Source of the DNA: Otis tarda
Lineage: Eukaryota > Chordata > Aves > Otidiformes > Otididae
Length of the DNA stretch: 64,000 bases
NCBI GenBank assembly: GCA_026413225.1
Contig: CM048591.1
Location: 69,218,052 to 69,282,051 of the forward strand
Direction: 5' to 3'
Shown: positions 38,401 through 47,857 of the stretch, piece by piece
Position numbering within the stretch: position 1 is the stretch's first letter
How the letters are laid out: every line of letters starts with the position of its first letter
Position numbers and translations under genes: made by a program
Notes under the pieces: model-generated
Databases searched by the model: none
The model's input: only the letters and a program-made list of their open reading frames with translations
What the model was told of the DNA's origin: nothing

Positions 38401-41400
38401 TGAGCACCACCAGGTAAGTTCCAAAAGCATGTAACCAGAACCAGAAATACTTGAGAAATCTTTACTTAAAATTTGGCAAGTATAAATTGTTAAGGGATAT
38501 CAAAAGTGCACAACAGGTTTGCAGAAGATAAGACACTCGCTCCCCTAACCAGCCCAGCAGCTGGCACCAGGCACACGGGCTGTGACCCACAGTCCTGCTC
38601 CAGCCACTGGTGCTCTGCCACTCATCCACCTCACTCACACAGTTCTCCTGCAGCAGCAGGTTTTCAGGACGCTCACCGTTCCCAGCCCAGAGGCTGGAAG
38701 CAGAGACCCCCACCCATGTGAGTAGCTGGCCCTAGCCACTCCACCTCACTGCGGCAGCGGACACCGCATCCGCGCACACACATAGCTCTCACCAGTAGCT
38801 GGCACTTCATCCTTGCAGCACACAGGTACATGGGTAGAGTGTGAGATTATTCAGAGAAAACTAAGAAGATTTAATAAGAACATGTCAGAAGATGGAATAG
38901 ACTGCGGCAATCGGGCAAAAGGCTCAGCCAGACAAGCATACTGACTAGCCCAGTTTCACACACAACCAGCCCCTCTTACATCCCTTTCTGCCTACCCACA
39001 CTTCATTCCCACCTGCTCCCCTTCCCCTGCTGCACCCCTCTCAGCTCGGTGTGTGGTATCTCCCTGGTTTACAGCCTTACCGGATGCAAAGGCCAGGCTG
39101 ATCTTCCCGGAAGTGGTGCCTGTGGTTTCTTGACAGCCCACCAATTAGCGTGACTAGCAGGTTTGTTTTTTGTTCTTGTCTCTACTGTTGTTTTCTTAGG
39201 TTTGTGGCTGTGTATTTTTGGTTCTGACTTCCCCCTTTTTCCCTTAAGTTTCCCAGAAGCAGGTCTTTGCTCAGATAAACTTGCTGGAATGAACATTCCC
39301 ACACTCCCACACACCTTCATCAATCGGTGGCCAGGTTTGGTTCTCATCACCACCTCCCTTACCGTTCCTCCTTCAGGTCTGTGTCCCTCTGTATTGGTTG
39401 GTTGCTTTTTTTAAATGGCTTCCTCCTTTTCTTACTATCTTGTTTTTGCACACAAAGAAGCAGATACTCTCCTTTGCACAATTAACCTTACTCACTTCAA
39501 CAATAATATTTTCCTACTTGCCAGTTTTAAATTGGCAATACCACTCCCCAACTGTTCCTTTCTTTTCAAAGGCTCTGTAATTGCTGAAAATAGCCCTTAC
39601 CTATAAAGCTGCTGTAGATTAAAGGTAAAAAAAAAAAAAAAAGTCTGTTCTATTGTATAACCAGTTGATGATGTTTTCTTGCCCCAGCACTACAGCTGAA
39701 CATAAATCTGAAGATACAATATGCAGCTGTACCACAGAGGAATAAGAACATGTCAGCATTAGGTTTAGAGTAACAAGAGCAAAGCCAATTAGAACACTAG
39801 TTATTAATCAAAAAGCTAATTCCTAAGTTACTTAGTGACTGAAGTGCTAACAAAAGGCATCTCTAGGTTGTACTAGGCATAGGTGCCGGCAGCAGGTGGC
39901 TGCAGACTGGCCTCCACTAAGAAAAGGCCAGGGCTGCCCCGTGCCAGACACGGCTGTTCCAGCCCACTCCAACAGACCCACTGCAGGGCACAGCTGAAGC
40001 CAGCAGCCAAGGTGATGGTGGCACCTCTACGAAACTGTATTTAAGAAAGGACAAAAATGCCTGAGAGGCAGAGGAATAGAGAAAAAGAGTGTTGTTCACA
40101 CAAGCAGCACAAACACAAAGGTCAAAGAAGAAGGTGGGAGGGGAGGTGCTCCATGGCAGAGCAGATGTCCATGCTGTAGCCTGTAGAGAATCCCATGCTG
40201 GAGCAGATGGATATTTCCTGAGGGAACTTTAGCCCATAGGATTCACCCCACACTCAAGCAGGGGCAAAGCACGAGAAGAAAAGAGTGGCAGAGACAAAGT
40301 GTTACAGATTGACCACAACCTTCACTCCCCATCTCCCTGCACTGCTCAGCGGGGAGGAGGTAGAGGTGTCAGGAATGAAGGGGTGAAGTTGAATCTGGGG
40401 AAAATGAGGATGTAGGGGAAGGTGGTGTTTATTTTTTTTTGTTTCGTTTCTCTCTATCCAAGTCTATTTTAATTGGCAACAAATTAAATTAATTTTCCCC
40501 AAGTCGAGGCTGTTTTGCCCATGATGGTAACTGGTGAGCAACCTTCCTGTCTCATCCTGCAACTGTGTAGTGAAGAACTACTCAGCAGCACAAGATAGCA
40601 CACCACAAAAAAAAAAAAAATGGCGTGGATATCGGTGACTTGTAACTTAAGAGAATGAGTGAGAGCGGTACTTCTACTGAAGCTTAAACACACGACTTAC
40701 CAGAACTAGAATAAATTGTATCCTGGCATTGTGTGACTCTAAAACAGCTTAGGAACTCAATAAAAGTTTGAAGACATTATGTACCTGGCTTTTGCTTTCA
40801 ACTTGTTTTCACATGCAAGTAACATTTTACTCTCTGAATAAGAATGGAGGTGTAACATTTTGCTCGCTGAATACCAATTCTAAGTACAGAAGTCTCTTTT
40901 TCCCAGTTACTACAGGGAAAAACTGTGACAGCATGGGGGGGGAGAAGAGTTAAATGAAAGTACATTAGACTAGTGTTTTTCATCTTATTTATATTATCCT
41001 ATTGCAATGAAAGCATTTAACAATAAACACCACCATCGTTATCAGTTACACTCAATTCTCACACAGATCTCTACAGCTGAATATAAAAGCCTACTTGTCA
41101 CTTTATACTGTTGGAAAAAGTTGGGGATTTTGGGTGGGTTTTGTGGTTTGTTTTTTTTTGTTGTTGCTGTGGGTTTGTTTTTGGCTTTTTTTTGGGTTGG
41201 TGGTTGTTTGTTTTTTTTTTAAAGCTAGCTTATAACGATTCTCTAGTACAGGTTTCAGAGCTGTATAATCTCAGTATTATATTCTGTGAAGTCAGCTATA
41301 AACGTTTGACTCTGAACCTGGCCATTACAGCAGGTAATGACTCCTGTGGAGCCATTACCTGCTGTGCGTTGAGTTCCACAGGACAAAGCAAGCCCAGGGC

Positions 41401-44400
41401 CTCTCAGCCCTTTACCCAATGTACTTGATTTAGTAAAGCAAACATGCAAAAGAAATTTTAGTAACATGCATTTAAAATTCTACATTTAAGCCTAGCTATA
41501 ACCTAGATCAAATGATTATACATTCCATGCTCACAGCATGGAAAAACACTAACGTTAATATCAGAGAGAACATCCACAAGTACACATTGAGCCTGTAGGG
41601 TTTGTTTTGTTTTGTTTTTTACTTCCACAGAAGAAATTGGTACACTAAGTTTCACTTGTCCAATTTAAAACTTAATTTGATGCTGAATGCTACAGTTGCT
41701 ACTAAATAGCCAAACTTTATCCTCAGCAAAGTACAGTATCTCACAAATACTGCAAGCAAAACTTTGTAAAAGTAACACCAACCCACAAACCCAGCCTAAA
41801 AACATAATACACACATCTCAAAACTAAGTTGCTTTAAGTGACCACAGACAATAGAAGTTTGGAGTCTTAGCCCAATTAACTACACAATTGAAGAATATTT
41901 GTCAACTTAAGATCAAAACTCATTTACTACAAAAAGAAATCCAGTCATCCTGCACAGTATCTAAAAACTTGGAAGTTTTAACTCACAACTGCAAAAGTAG
42001 AATAATTGATGTAGTAAAGGTTATCCAGAAGTACTTCATGTTTTTTAAACCTATCAGGCTCAACAAAAATAAACAAACAAAAAAAGAAGCACCCCGCCCT
42101 CCCCTCAAGACATATAAAATTCAGATACCAGCTCAGGTACCTTTGTATGCTTTCACAGCTAGCAACAGAATTACCTGCAGGCATTAAAACAGCTGTAGCT
42201 GCCCTGAACAGTGGAATTATTATTTAGACTAATTGGCTGAATTAATTGGAACAGCTGCAAATGATGTGAGGACCTACACAAGAGCCTCTTCGAGCAGCCT
42301 CTGTGTGGAACCTCCCTGAGCCTCTGCCTAGACAGGAGCCTCTGTGAGGAATTTAAAGAAAGTTGTTCAGCCTAAAGTAAAATCCAAACTCATATTAATT
42401 CAGCAACGTATTATGTTGATGGAATTAGCGCCAGCTCACAGTGGTTCTTCTGTAATAAGGAAATGTATCAGGCAGGTAAAATGCAGAAACAGTGAGAAGT
42501 ACTGATGACTACATCTCCTGTGTACACAAACTTTTAACAATCAAGAATTTTCTGCAGAGAACCCAGGCCTTTTGCTTCAGGACAAAGGAAAATATTCCTG
42601 TCCAAAGACAGAGTGTAGAAGTCTGACAGATATTCTAGCACTCTCAATATAAAAATAAAATAAAACCAATAGTTTTATTTTGTGGACATCTAAGTTTTAA
42701 CATACCTTTTTGGTTTTCAAATACACCAGGAAAAAAAAAAAAACAACAGTTAAGAAAAAAAGATCTCAAACTAGTGCACAAGCTTGACTGGAAAGCAGAT
42801 TTAGTAAGAGTAACATGAATGCTTGCCATCTCCTAAAAATTCACTAACAATTATTTAGATTTGTAGCTCACACTGCTACAGTTCATTTAAAAAGATACTA
42901 GGGAATTCATATGGGTCCTATAACTTCACAAACCTGTTATAATGAAATTATTATTATTTTAGTACTGAAGTTTTATTTGCCAGCAGAATTTTTAAAAAGA
43001 AAATTAAAAAGTAAAACAAAGTATAGGTTGTGCTAGAAAATGTTCTGAATCTTCTCAGTAACTGAGTACGAAAATTACTTGGCTCTTTCTACCAAAATTT
43101 CCACTAATGCCATACAGAGATTGAAGAACGTGGGAAGTGACAGATATTTGAATATCCCATTTATAGCCAACCACCTGAAGCGCAGCACCAGTGATCTTCC
43201 ACTTATTTGTTTATCTTCTCCTTTGAGACAAGGCCTATCAGGCCCTGTCACTCCTCCAGTGCACACCAGAATCCTTTCTCTCTTTCCCACAGGAAAGCCT
43301 GACTCCTGTGCTCCTTCCAGCTTTCTGTCACGTCCAAGCAAGCCAACATATCTGAAGCAGGGCTGACCTGTTAGCACTAATGAAAGTCAACAAGATGCAT
43401 TAGGAAAACATGAAGAGCGAGACAGATGGTAACTACAAGCCCCTGATCTACTATTCTAAGGCTTTTTTTAAAATTAGAGCCACATGACTATGTTCATACA
43501 ATTATAAACCAAAACACCACTTCAAAAGTAGAAGGCAAGAGCATCTCAGAGGAATACCGTAAGGCAGTGGGACTGGCCCTATAACAACGTAAGACCTGAT
43601 TACTCATGTACCTTTCTATCAGTCACCCCACAGAAGTGACACTAATAGGCTATTTTGGTTTTGTAAGCATTGTGACTACCTTCTGGGAGGTGAGTCCCCT
43701 CCCTTATGAAGAAAAACCTTAAACCCTGCTTGGTATGTGAGCAGGCATCTAACAGACAGGTCCCATCTCTCTGCAGGGAGCCCAAAGGAGACAGGATGGA
43801 AACAATAACATGCTTCAGAGGCCAGACTTAGAGAACTGAAAACTTACTTGTGTATTGCAAACTCCAACTCTTGCATTAGGTACACGACAAAACGCTACTG
43901 ACAGCAGTTACAGCTTCCTGTGGCATTCTCACTTCTAAGCATTTTCGCTCATTTGACAACTGTAACTCCAATGAGTGGACTATCCTTTGTCTCTAGTAAG
44001 CTTTTCCTCTTGCACATACATAAGGGGTCCTTAGGAGGTGGTAAGATAGAACATCTTTCATGTCAAGTATCACATTTAGTTTGGGGCATCAGATTCTGGG
44101 GATGACAGGCGAGTTTAAAAGTCCAAAAGGCTGTGCCACAGACGATCAGAGGTTGAGATCATAAAGGGAAAAAGTGCCTACCTCCTCCCCAAGCAAACAG
44201 AATCCCTGTTTTATGAACATTTAAGTGTGCAGCCTTTAGGACAAGAAAAGCTAACCATTTCACTCTGAAAGGACCAATAAGCAGGAGAGGGCCGTTTCAG
44301 ACTGAAGGGTATTTTGGCTCTTCCTTTTCTGCCTCAACAGAAGGGACTTCCTGCCACCCCTTCCAAACGAAACCAGACTTTTGAACGTCAAGCATCACAT

Positions 44401-45097
44401 CAGCTCATCCCCACACACGCCACATCAATCTTAGGCTTCCAACTCCTCTTTCAGCCGCGCACACGCCGCCGCCGCAGTTTTACCTTCCTGGAACAAACCG
44501 CCCGAACTGCCGAACACCGTAAGAAAAATCCGCAAACCATCTTCTCCTTTTTTTCCGAAACACCCGGCCTCTTTACCCTACACCCGGACCCAACGGCGCA
44601 GGAGAGCGGACGGCCGCCCTTCCCGCCCCGCCACAGCGCTTTCCCTCGGGGGGCGGCGCCTCGGGCCACCAAACCGTGAGGGGGGCGGGTGCAGCCCCAC
44701 ACAGCCATGGGGGGAGCCGCACCGAGCCCCTTCCTTCCGCTTCCCGGCCGCTGCGGGACTACAGACACGGCCCCTTGCCCCCATACCCCTCGCCCCGGCG
44801 TCCCGCCAGCCCACGGAGCGCTCTCAGCAGCCCAGGCCCCGCCGCCAGGCCGGCCCAGGGCAGGGGGGCAGGGCGGGGAGACGGCGGCCACCCCGCCCGC
44901 CGCAACGGCCGGCCCACGGCACCACAGGGCCGGGACGCGGGGAGGAGGGCCGCCGCCGCGAGGGGGAAGGGGGAGGCGCCGGTCGGCCAGGGCTGGTGGG
45001 CGTGAGGCGGGGCGTGGGAACGCCTCCGCCCCGCCGCCGCTTACCTGCACAGGTCGTCCAAGACGCTGCTAGGGATCTCGGCCCGTTTGGTCTCCAT
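26254..45097 (-). CDS. DCP2: DCP2 mRNA-decapping enzyme, complete, 11 coding exons
   Basis: DCP2 is the Nudix hydrolase that removes the m7GpppN cap from mRNA in P-bodies, with DCP1 and EDC4 as partners. The minus-strand exons join to 1254 nt, 417 residues plus TGA (human is about 420). Residues 1 to about 95 form the helical regulatory/DCP1-binding domain, starting [17 protein letters not shown]. The Nudix fold follows. The Nudix box starts at G129 (GKVNKEEAP...) and continues AAREVFEETGF at 141-151, with the metal-binding E147 and E148 intact. The Box B region ([11 protein letters not shown]) ends near 233. The remaining tail is low complexity and ends in the conserved [16 protein letters not shown], the end that in vertebrates binds EDC4. 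The start has a GCCATGG context. Introns 2 (AT-AC) and 10 (GC-AG) are unusual. Confidence 0.97.
26938..26985. repeat. A-rich low-complexity tract
   Basis: A-run broken by CC and C in DCP2 intron 10, just left of the CR1 copy. T-rich on the DCP2 sense strand. Confidence 0.9.
27010..27244 (+). mobile_element. CR1 LINE 3' fragment in DCP2 intron 10
   Basis: Plus-strand CR1 tail of about 235 bp, antisense to DCP2. It includes GGTGGTAGATGCCCCATCCC, GGTTGGACTAGGTGACC and the terminal CCATTCTATGATTCTAT. It sits about 100 bp from exon 10, inside the GC-AG intron. The frame is damaged. Confidence 0.92.
27345..27396 (-). CDS. DCP2: DCP2 coding exon 10 (52 bp, GC donor)
   Basis: A short exon, residues 347-363 plus one base: [17 protein letters not shown], matching human KCEKKLHPRKLQDNFET. 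The acceptor is CTCTTAACCAG|AAA. The donor is CAG|GCAAGT, a GC-type site with otherwise perfect U1 complementarity. The split codon G|AT gives D364. Confidence 0.92.
27397..29115 (-). other. DCP2: DCP2 intron 9
   Basis: About 1.7 kb of unique AT-rich sequence between exons 9 and 10, GT-AG. I see no repeat or extra exon. Confidence 0.8.
29116..29223 (-). CDS. DCP2: DCP2 coding exon 9
   Basis: This exon is 108 bp, residues 311-346: [20 protein letters not shown] then [16 protein letters not shown]. It matches the human [18 protein letters not shown] segment. The acceptor is TTAATGACAG|AGT, with a weak pyrimidine tract, and the donor TTG|GTAAGA. Exons in this tail may be alternatively spliced. 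Confidence 0.9.
29224..30657 (-). other. DCP2: DCP2 introns 7 and 8 with exon 8 between
   Basis: Intron 8 (29224-29794, 571 bp) and intron 7 (29919-30657, 739 bp) flank exon 8. Both are GT-AG and unique AT-rich sequence, with only a T-run near 30530. Confidence 0.8.
29795..29918 (-). CDS. DCP2: DCP2 coding exon 8
   Basis: This exon is 124 bp, residues 270-310. It encodes [20 protein letters not shown] then [20 protein letters not shown] and K. It aligns with human TKFRHSQQLF...EMSDLLKGK. The acceptor is TGTACTAG|A and the donor AAA|GTAAGT. Confidence 0.93.
30658..30765 (-). CDS. DCP2: DCP2 coding exon 7
   Basis: This exon is 108 bp. It encodes [20 protein letters not shown] then [15 protein letters not shown], the serine-rich start of the disordered tail. 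The acceptor is CTTGCTCACAG|G and the donor GCTAG|GTAAGA. Confidence 0.95.
30873..30985 (-). CDS. DCP2: DCP2 coding exon 6 (Box B region)
   Basis: This exon is 113 bp, residues 196-232 plus AG. It encodes [20 protein letters not shown] then [17 protein letters not shown]. The acceptor follows an unusual (TTTA)n repeat, ATTTATAG|AAT, with a weak pyrimidine tract. The donor is AG|GTATG. Confidence 0.96.
30986..32658 (-). other. DCP2: DCP2 intron 5
   Basis: About 1.7 kb, GT-AG. Its 3' end is an (ATAA)n simple repeat at 30988-31017, which replaces the usual pyrimidine tract. The rest is unique sequence. Confidence 0.8.
30988..31017. repeat. (ATAA)n simple repeat at a splice acceptor
   Basis: About 30 bp of ATAA/AATA units directly before DCP2 exon 6 (minus strand). 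On the sense strand this reads as TTTA repeats leading into ATAG|AAT. Confidence 0.9.
32659..32811 (-). CDS. DCP2: DCP2 coding exon 5 (catalytic glutamates)
   Basis: This exon is 153 bp, residues 145-195. It starts [20 protein letters not shown], so E147 and E148 of the REXXEE part of the Nudix box are present. It continues [18 protein letters not shown] and ends TRREIR. The acceptor is GCTTCTCAG|GTG and the donor CGG|GTATGT. Confidence 0.97.
33486..33592 (-). mobile_element. CR1 LINE short 3' fragment
   Basis: About 107 bp with CACAGAATGGTTTGGGTTG and GACCTTCAAGGATCATATAG, a diverged minus-strand CR1 3' end. It lies in DCP2 intron 4, only 40 bp from the next CR1 in the same orientation, which makes two separate insertions likely. 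Confidence 0.8.
33632..34146 (-). mobile_element. CR1 LINE, 5'-truncated, decayed
   Basis: Minus-strand CR1 of about 515 bp. It starts on plus as AGAGTCATAGAATCATTTGG and ends near CTGGACGCAGTACTCCAGAT. It aligns over its length with the copy at 11294-11884 but has indels that break the reverse-transcriptase frame. It lies in DCP2 intron 4, in the same orientation as DCP2. Confidence 0.92.
35202..35300 (-). CDS. DCP2: DCP2 coding exon 4 (start of Nudix box)
   Basis: This exon is 99 bp, residues 112-144, phase 0 at both ends: [20 protein letters not shown] then [13 protein letters not shown]. It holds the glycine-rich first half of the Nudix signature. The acceptor is CTTTTGCAG|GTT and the donor GAG|GTAAGT. 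Confidence 0.97.
35301..35708 (-). other. DCP2: DCP2 intron 3
   Basis: A 408-bp GT-AG intron of AT-rich sequence. No element is seen. Confidence 0.85.
35709..35836 (-). CDS. DCP2: DCP2 coding exon 3
   Basis: This exon is 128 bp, completing V69 and encoding 70-111: [20 protein letters not shown], then [18 protein letters not shown] and TLEN. The acceptor is non-canonical, GCTGCTGTAC|TCTTCAGTC. Using the nearby CAG instead would shift the frame and lose VFS, which is conserved in DCP2. The donor is AAT|GTAAGT. Confidence 0.95.
35837..37529 (-). other. DCP2: DCP2 intron 2, U12-type AT-AC intron
   Basis: A 1693-bp intron with donor ATATCCTTT, branch site TTCCTTAAC (35857-35849) and acceptor terminus AC, 13-14 nt below the branch adenosine. 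These are consensus elements of the minor spliceosome. It contains an A-rich tract at 36058-36100. Confidence 0.93.
36058..36100. repeat. A-rich tract in the AT-AC intron
   Basis: About 40 bp of A with scattered G. On the DCP2 strand it is a long pyrimidine tract about 220-260 nt upstream of the AC acceptor. Confidence 0.9.
37530..37681 (-). CDS. DCP2: DCP2 coding exon 2
   Basis: This exon is 152 bp, residues 18-68 plus one base. It encodes [20 protein letters not shown] then [13 protein letters not shown] and GIRDFAKA, the helical N-terminal domain. The acceptor is a T-run followed by CCTGGCAG|C. The 3' boundary is a U12-type donor: AAAGCTG|ATATCCTTT. There is no GT at the position the reading frame requires. 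Confidence 0.96.
40819..40884. repeat. 33-bp imperfect tandem duplication
   Basis: Two adjacent copies beginning GTAACATTTTACTCTCTGAA and GTAACATTTTGCTCGCTGAA, offset by 33 bp, in DCP2 intron 1. Differences are a few substitutions. Confidence 0.75.
41129..41221. repeat. T/G-rich low-complexity tract
   Basis: TTTGGGT and TTGTTTG units with long T-runs; the minus strand is A/C-rich. Lies in DCP2 intron 1. A similar tract is at 56338-56393. Confidence 0.85.
41327..41365. other. Near-perfect 39-nt hairpin in DCP2 intron 1
   Basis: A 13-bp outer stem (ACAGCAGGTAATG with CATTACCTGCTGT), one A/C mismatch, then CTCC/GGAG around a TGT loop. It is short for a microRNA precursor. Confidence 0.8.
45045..45097 (-). 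CDS. DCP2: DCP2 coding exon 1
   Basis: Encodes [17 protein letters not shown] plus AG of a split serine. The donor is TGCAG|GTAAG. The ATG (45097-45095) is in a GCCATGG context, G at -3 and +4, inside a CpG island. Another ATG in a different frame lies 17 nt upstream at 45114. Confidence 0.96.
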
Positions 45098-45341
45098 GGC
45101 GAAGCGCGGCTCATCCCGACGCGGCGAAGCCCGAAGCACGGCAGAGCGGCGGGGGCGGGGCTCCGTGGTGCCCGCCTGGCCGGGAGCGGGACGGGCAGGC
45201 GAGGGAGCCAATCGGCTGGAGAGCTACTGAGGGAACGGGGCCCTCAGGTGATAGCGGGAGGCAGCCAATGGGCGCGGCGGCCAGTGTGGGGCGTCATCGT
45301 CGCGTGCGCTCGGGGAAGGCCGCCCGCCGGAGCGGCGAGGC

Positions 45342-45355
45342 ACGTCACGTGACGT
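45342..45355. promoter_or_regulatory. E-box/CLEAR palindrome with CRE-like arms
   Basis: ACGTCACGTGACGT is a 14-bp perfect palindrome about 245 bp upstream of the DCP2 ATG. Its core GTCACGTGAC equals the CLEAR consensus of TFEB-type factors and is also a USF-type E-box. The arms TGACGT are CRE/ATF half-sites. A further CACGTCA lies at 45371. Confidence 0.6.
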
Positions 45356-45700
45356 CGCGGCACGGCAGGGCACGTCATGTCCCGCCGGCCGTAGCGCCGC
45401 CATCTCGGCCGCCGGCGGGGACAGGTTACTGCCGGTCCCCGCAGGCCGCGGCCTCCAGCGGCAGCGGGCGGAAGAGCGGTCACGGCGGCGGAGCACGCTC
45501 CCCCACTGCTTCACCCTCCTCACCCAGACGTTAAACTCCCTCCGGGCAGGGGGGAGGTTTTGAGACTCGCGGGCTTTGGAGGGAAAGAGGAAGCCCTTAG
45601 CGCTGTATTTCCGTTAATTCGCTGCCGTTACCGTCCGGAACTAGGCTGCAGGCGCTAAGTTCCGTGTTTGCGGATACTTGAACCTCGCGTTGTGAATAAC

Positions 45701-47857
45701 TGAGTACAGCAAACGTTTCTAACCGCGGCGAAGGCGAGGGGACGGGGAGGACGCGCAGCAGCCATTGTTTGCCGTTAGAAGTGAATATTTAAAGCGTTTC
45801 TCGCCGTGCCCGTTCTGGTCACAGTGCCTGAGCTCCCTCAGAGCGCACGGCCGCGGCGTTTCCCTGAGGCTGCCAGTGCTGCGCTCCCGTCCTGCTCGGC
45901 ACTGGGACGCAGGGAGCTACGGGGCAGAGAACCGGTAGAAAAACGGATGTGTAAAGCGGTGAATAGTTTTCAACTTCAGCTACCAGAACCAGCAAAAGTC
46001 AGTACCAGCAGAGGAGAGAGGGTAAGGATGATGGGATGATAGATAGCTGCACCAGCCTGGAGCAACTTAATTGTTTGGAGTGAGTTTACACAGTATAACT
46101 TGCTGAAAAGCCCGAAAGGGAGGATGTCACATTTTATGCTTCCCTCTAGTGCTCTGCCTCTGCCATTCCACCCGGCCTTGGACTGAGCCAATTCAACTCC
46201 CCAGTTCAAATTTCAGTCTTTTTAGAGGAAAAAGATAAGTAGCAAAGAAAAAAAAAATCTAGATAAATCCAACAAAAAGAAATACAATCTAGAAAAATTT
46301 TTGCTCTGGCTGTGCTACAAAGTTAAGCAGTTTAATATTAAACTCAGTGCGCTTACAGGTTCATTTGAATAAAGAAAATAGCTAACAAAGACACCAACCC
46401 AGTGTTACCCTGAAGACACAAAAAGTATGCATATTTACTTAAGAAACACTAGTCGTTTAGCTTAAACAAGATGTTAGAAATAGAGTGGATCAGTTAGGGT
46501 CAGTCATTAGCATTAGGATGCAAGAATTGTAGCATAATACTGTGTGATTTGGTACGCTGTCTGCTTAGCATCACTCACTTCGAATGAGTGCCTACATTTG
46601 CAGAGGCCTTAGGCCACAAGCTGTGAACTTTTGCTGAATTTTCACTGAGTTTACATACTTTTACCAAGTTACATGAGACCAGTGCAAATCAGAAGATAAG
46701 GTGGTCACAGCAGACACAACAGATTGATCTCCTGTTTCTTGGCTGTTTCTGTTTGGATAAGTTGCAGCTACTGTTGACTGCTGCTCCTGGACAAGATGTG
46801 GATGGTTAACACTCTGTCCGGAGACAGAGAAGGAATCCAGTGAGGTGTCAAAAGACTCCAGACCTTTGGGCCAAAAGGTGCGGGCAAGGCAAGTGAAGGG
46901 TGGGTGCATGGACTGTAAGGGTATAACTGTCCAGGGATTTCTTTATTCTGAGTCCCTCTCTGGAGGTACCCAGCTCAAGCTGCTTTTTCCTGGCTGTACC
47001 TTTTTTTTTTCTTTTTTTTAAGATTTTATTTCCTGAGACCGAGGATTCAAACCACAGGGACAACATCAGACACCCAGACAGCCTGCAAACTTCTTTAACT
47101 TTCACAACTCATTTCCTAATTGTTAGGGACAGAAAGTGAGGAACATATCCTTTGCCTCCTTTCCAAAGTTAAAGCAAAGACCAAGAGACTCCATGATAAC
47201 TCCAGAAGTACATGGGAAGGGCATTCAACCAGGTACAGAATCATAAGAAGAATTTAGAGCACAATCTTAGTAGAAACAGCATATTTACATATATTGGTGC
47301 CTCTCTTCTGCAAAGTCCATGCAGTGGTATTTGACAATGGCTTTTGTCCCACTACCCTGCTATGATATTTGAGATGATGGGTGGCTCACATCAATGCTGA
47401 CGTGCAGAAGTACTTTGGCAGAGGAAGGGAAGTCAAGCACTAACAAGACTATTAATATGGCTAGACAGAAGGACAGATGGAAGGGTCTGAGTGCAAGCTG
47501 GTAAATCCCATTGCTCAGGCTTCCAGAGGGTTCAGTTTCTACCAAAAAGCGTAGACATGTGAGGTTCTGTAAAAGTTACATGATCTGCATCCCTTTCAGG
47601 TATCAGGGTACTCGTCCTGCTAGTGTTTTTCCCTGCTCTGCTACATCTTTTTTTTTTTAATCTTCCTCCCACCACCCTCCCCCGTCACCCCCCGCCTTGC
47701 AGATGTGGTATCAGGATCTCCTACAACTGTTAAGGAGGAAAATAAGTGTTTCAGAAAATGCACGTTGACACCTTATGTCACCTATGGTACTATTGGCCCA
47801 TTCATGGTTTCTGAAAAAAAAACCTAGATAAAAGGAAAAAGTAAATGTGTCAAGGAA
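45701..47857. other. Intergenic DNA between DCP2 and the LTR
   Basis: Declining GC, then unique AT-rich sequence. Open frames are short and unconvincing. No repeat is recognised apart from short T-runs. Confidence 0.6.

Larger units (their letters stand above)
37682..45044 (-). other. DCP2: DCP2 intron 1
   Basis: A 7.4-kb intron, GTAAG-CAG. It contains no recognisable transposon. Notable points are a T/G-rich tract (41129-41221), a near-perfect hairpin (41327-41365), a 33-bp tandem duplication (40819-40884) and a GC-rich 5' end within the CpG island. Confidence 0.8.
44430..45700. promoter_or_regulatory. DCP2: CpG island and promoter of DCP2
   Basis: GC rises sharply from the AT-rich surroundings, with dense CpG from about 44,430 to 45,700 and the DCP2 start codon in the middle. 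GC-box-like GGGGCGGGG (45154-45162), a GCCGCCATCT (YY1-type) block near 45,398 and the ACGTCACGTGACGT palindrome at 45,342 lie upstream of the gene. There is no TATA box near the start. The exact transcription start cannot be read from the sequence. Confidence 0.85.

Noticed and set aside
41111..41428. 105-codon plus frame rich in F, G and W
   Set aside because: It is the translation of the T/G low-complexity tract followed by the hairpin; no gene evidence.
44314..45534. Several open frames of 75-199 codons around the DCP2 start
   Set aside because: GC-rich, stop-poor promoter sequence. The frames overlap each other on both strands and resemble no protein family.
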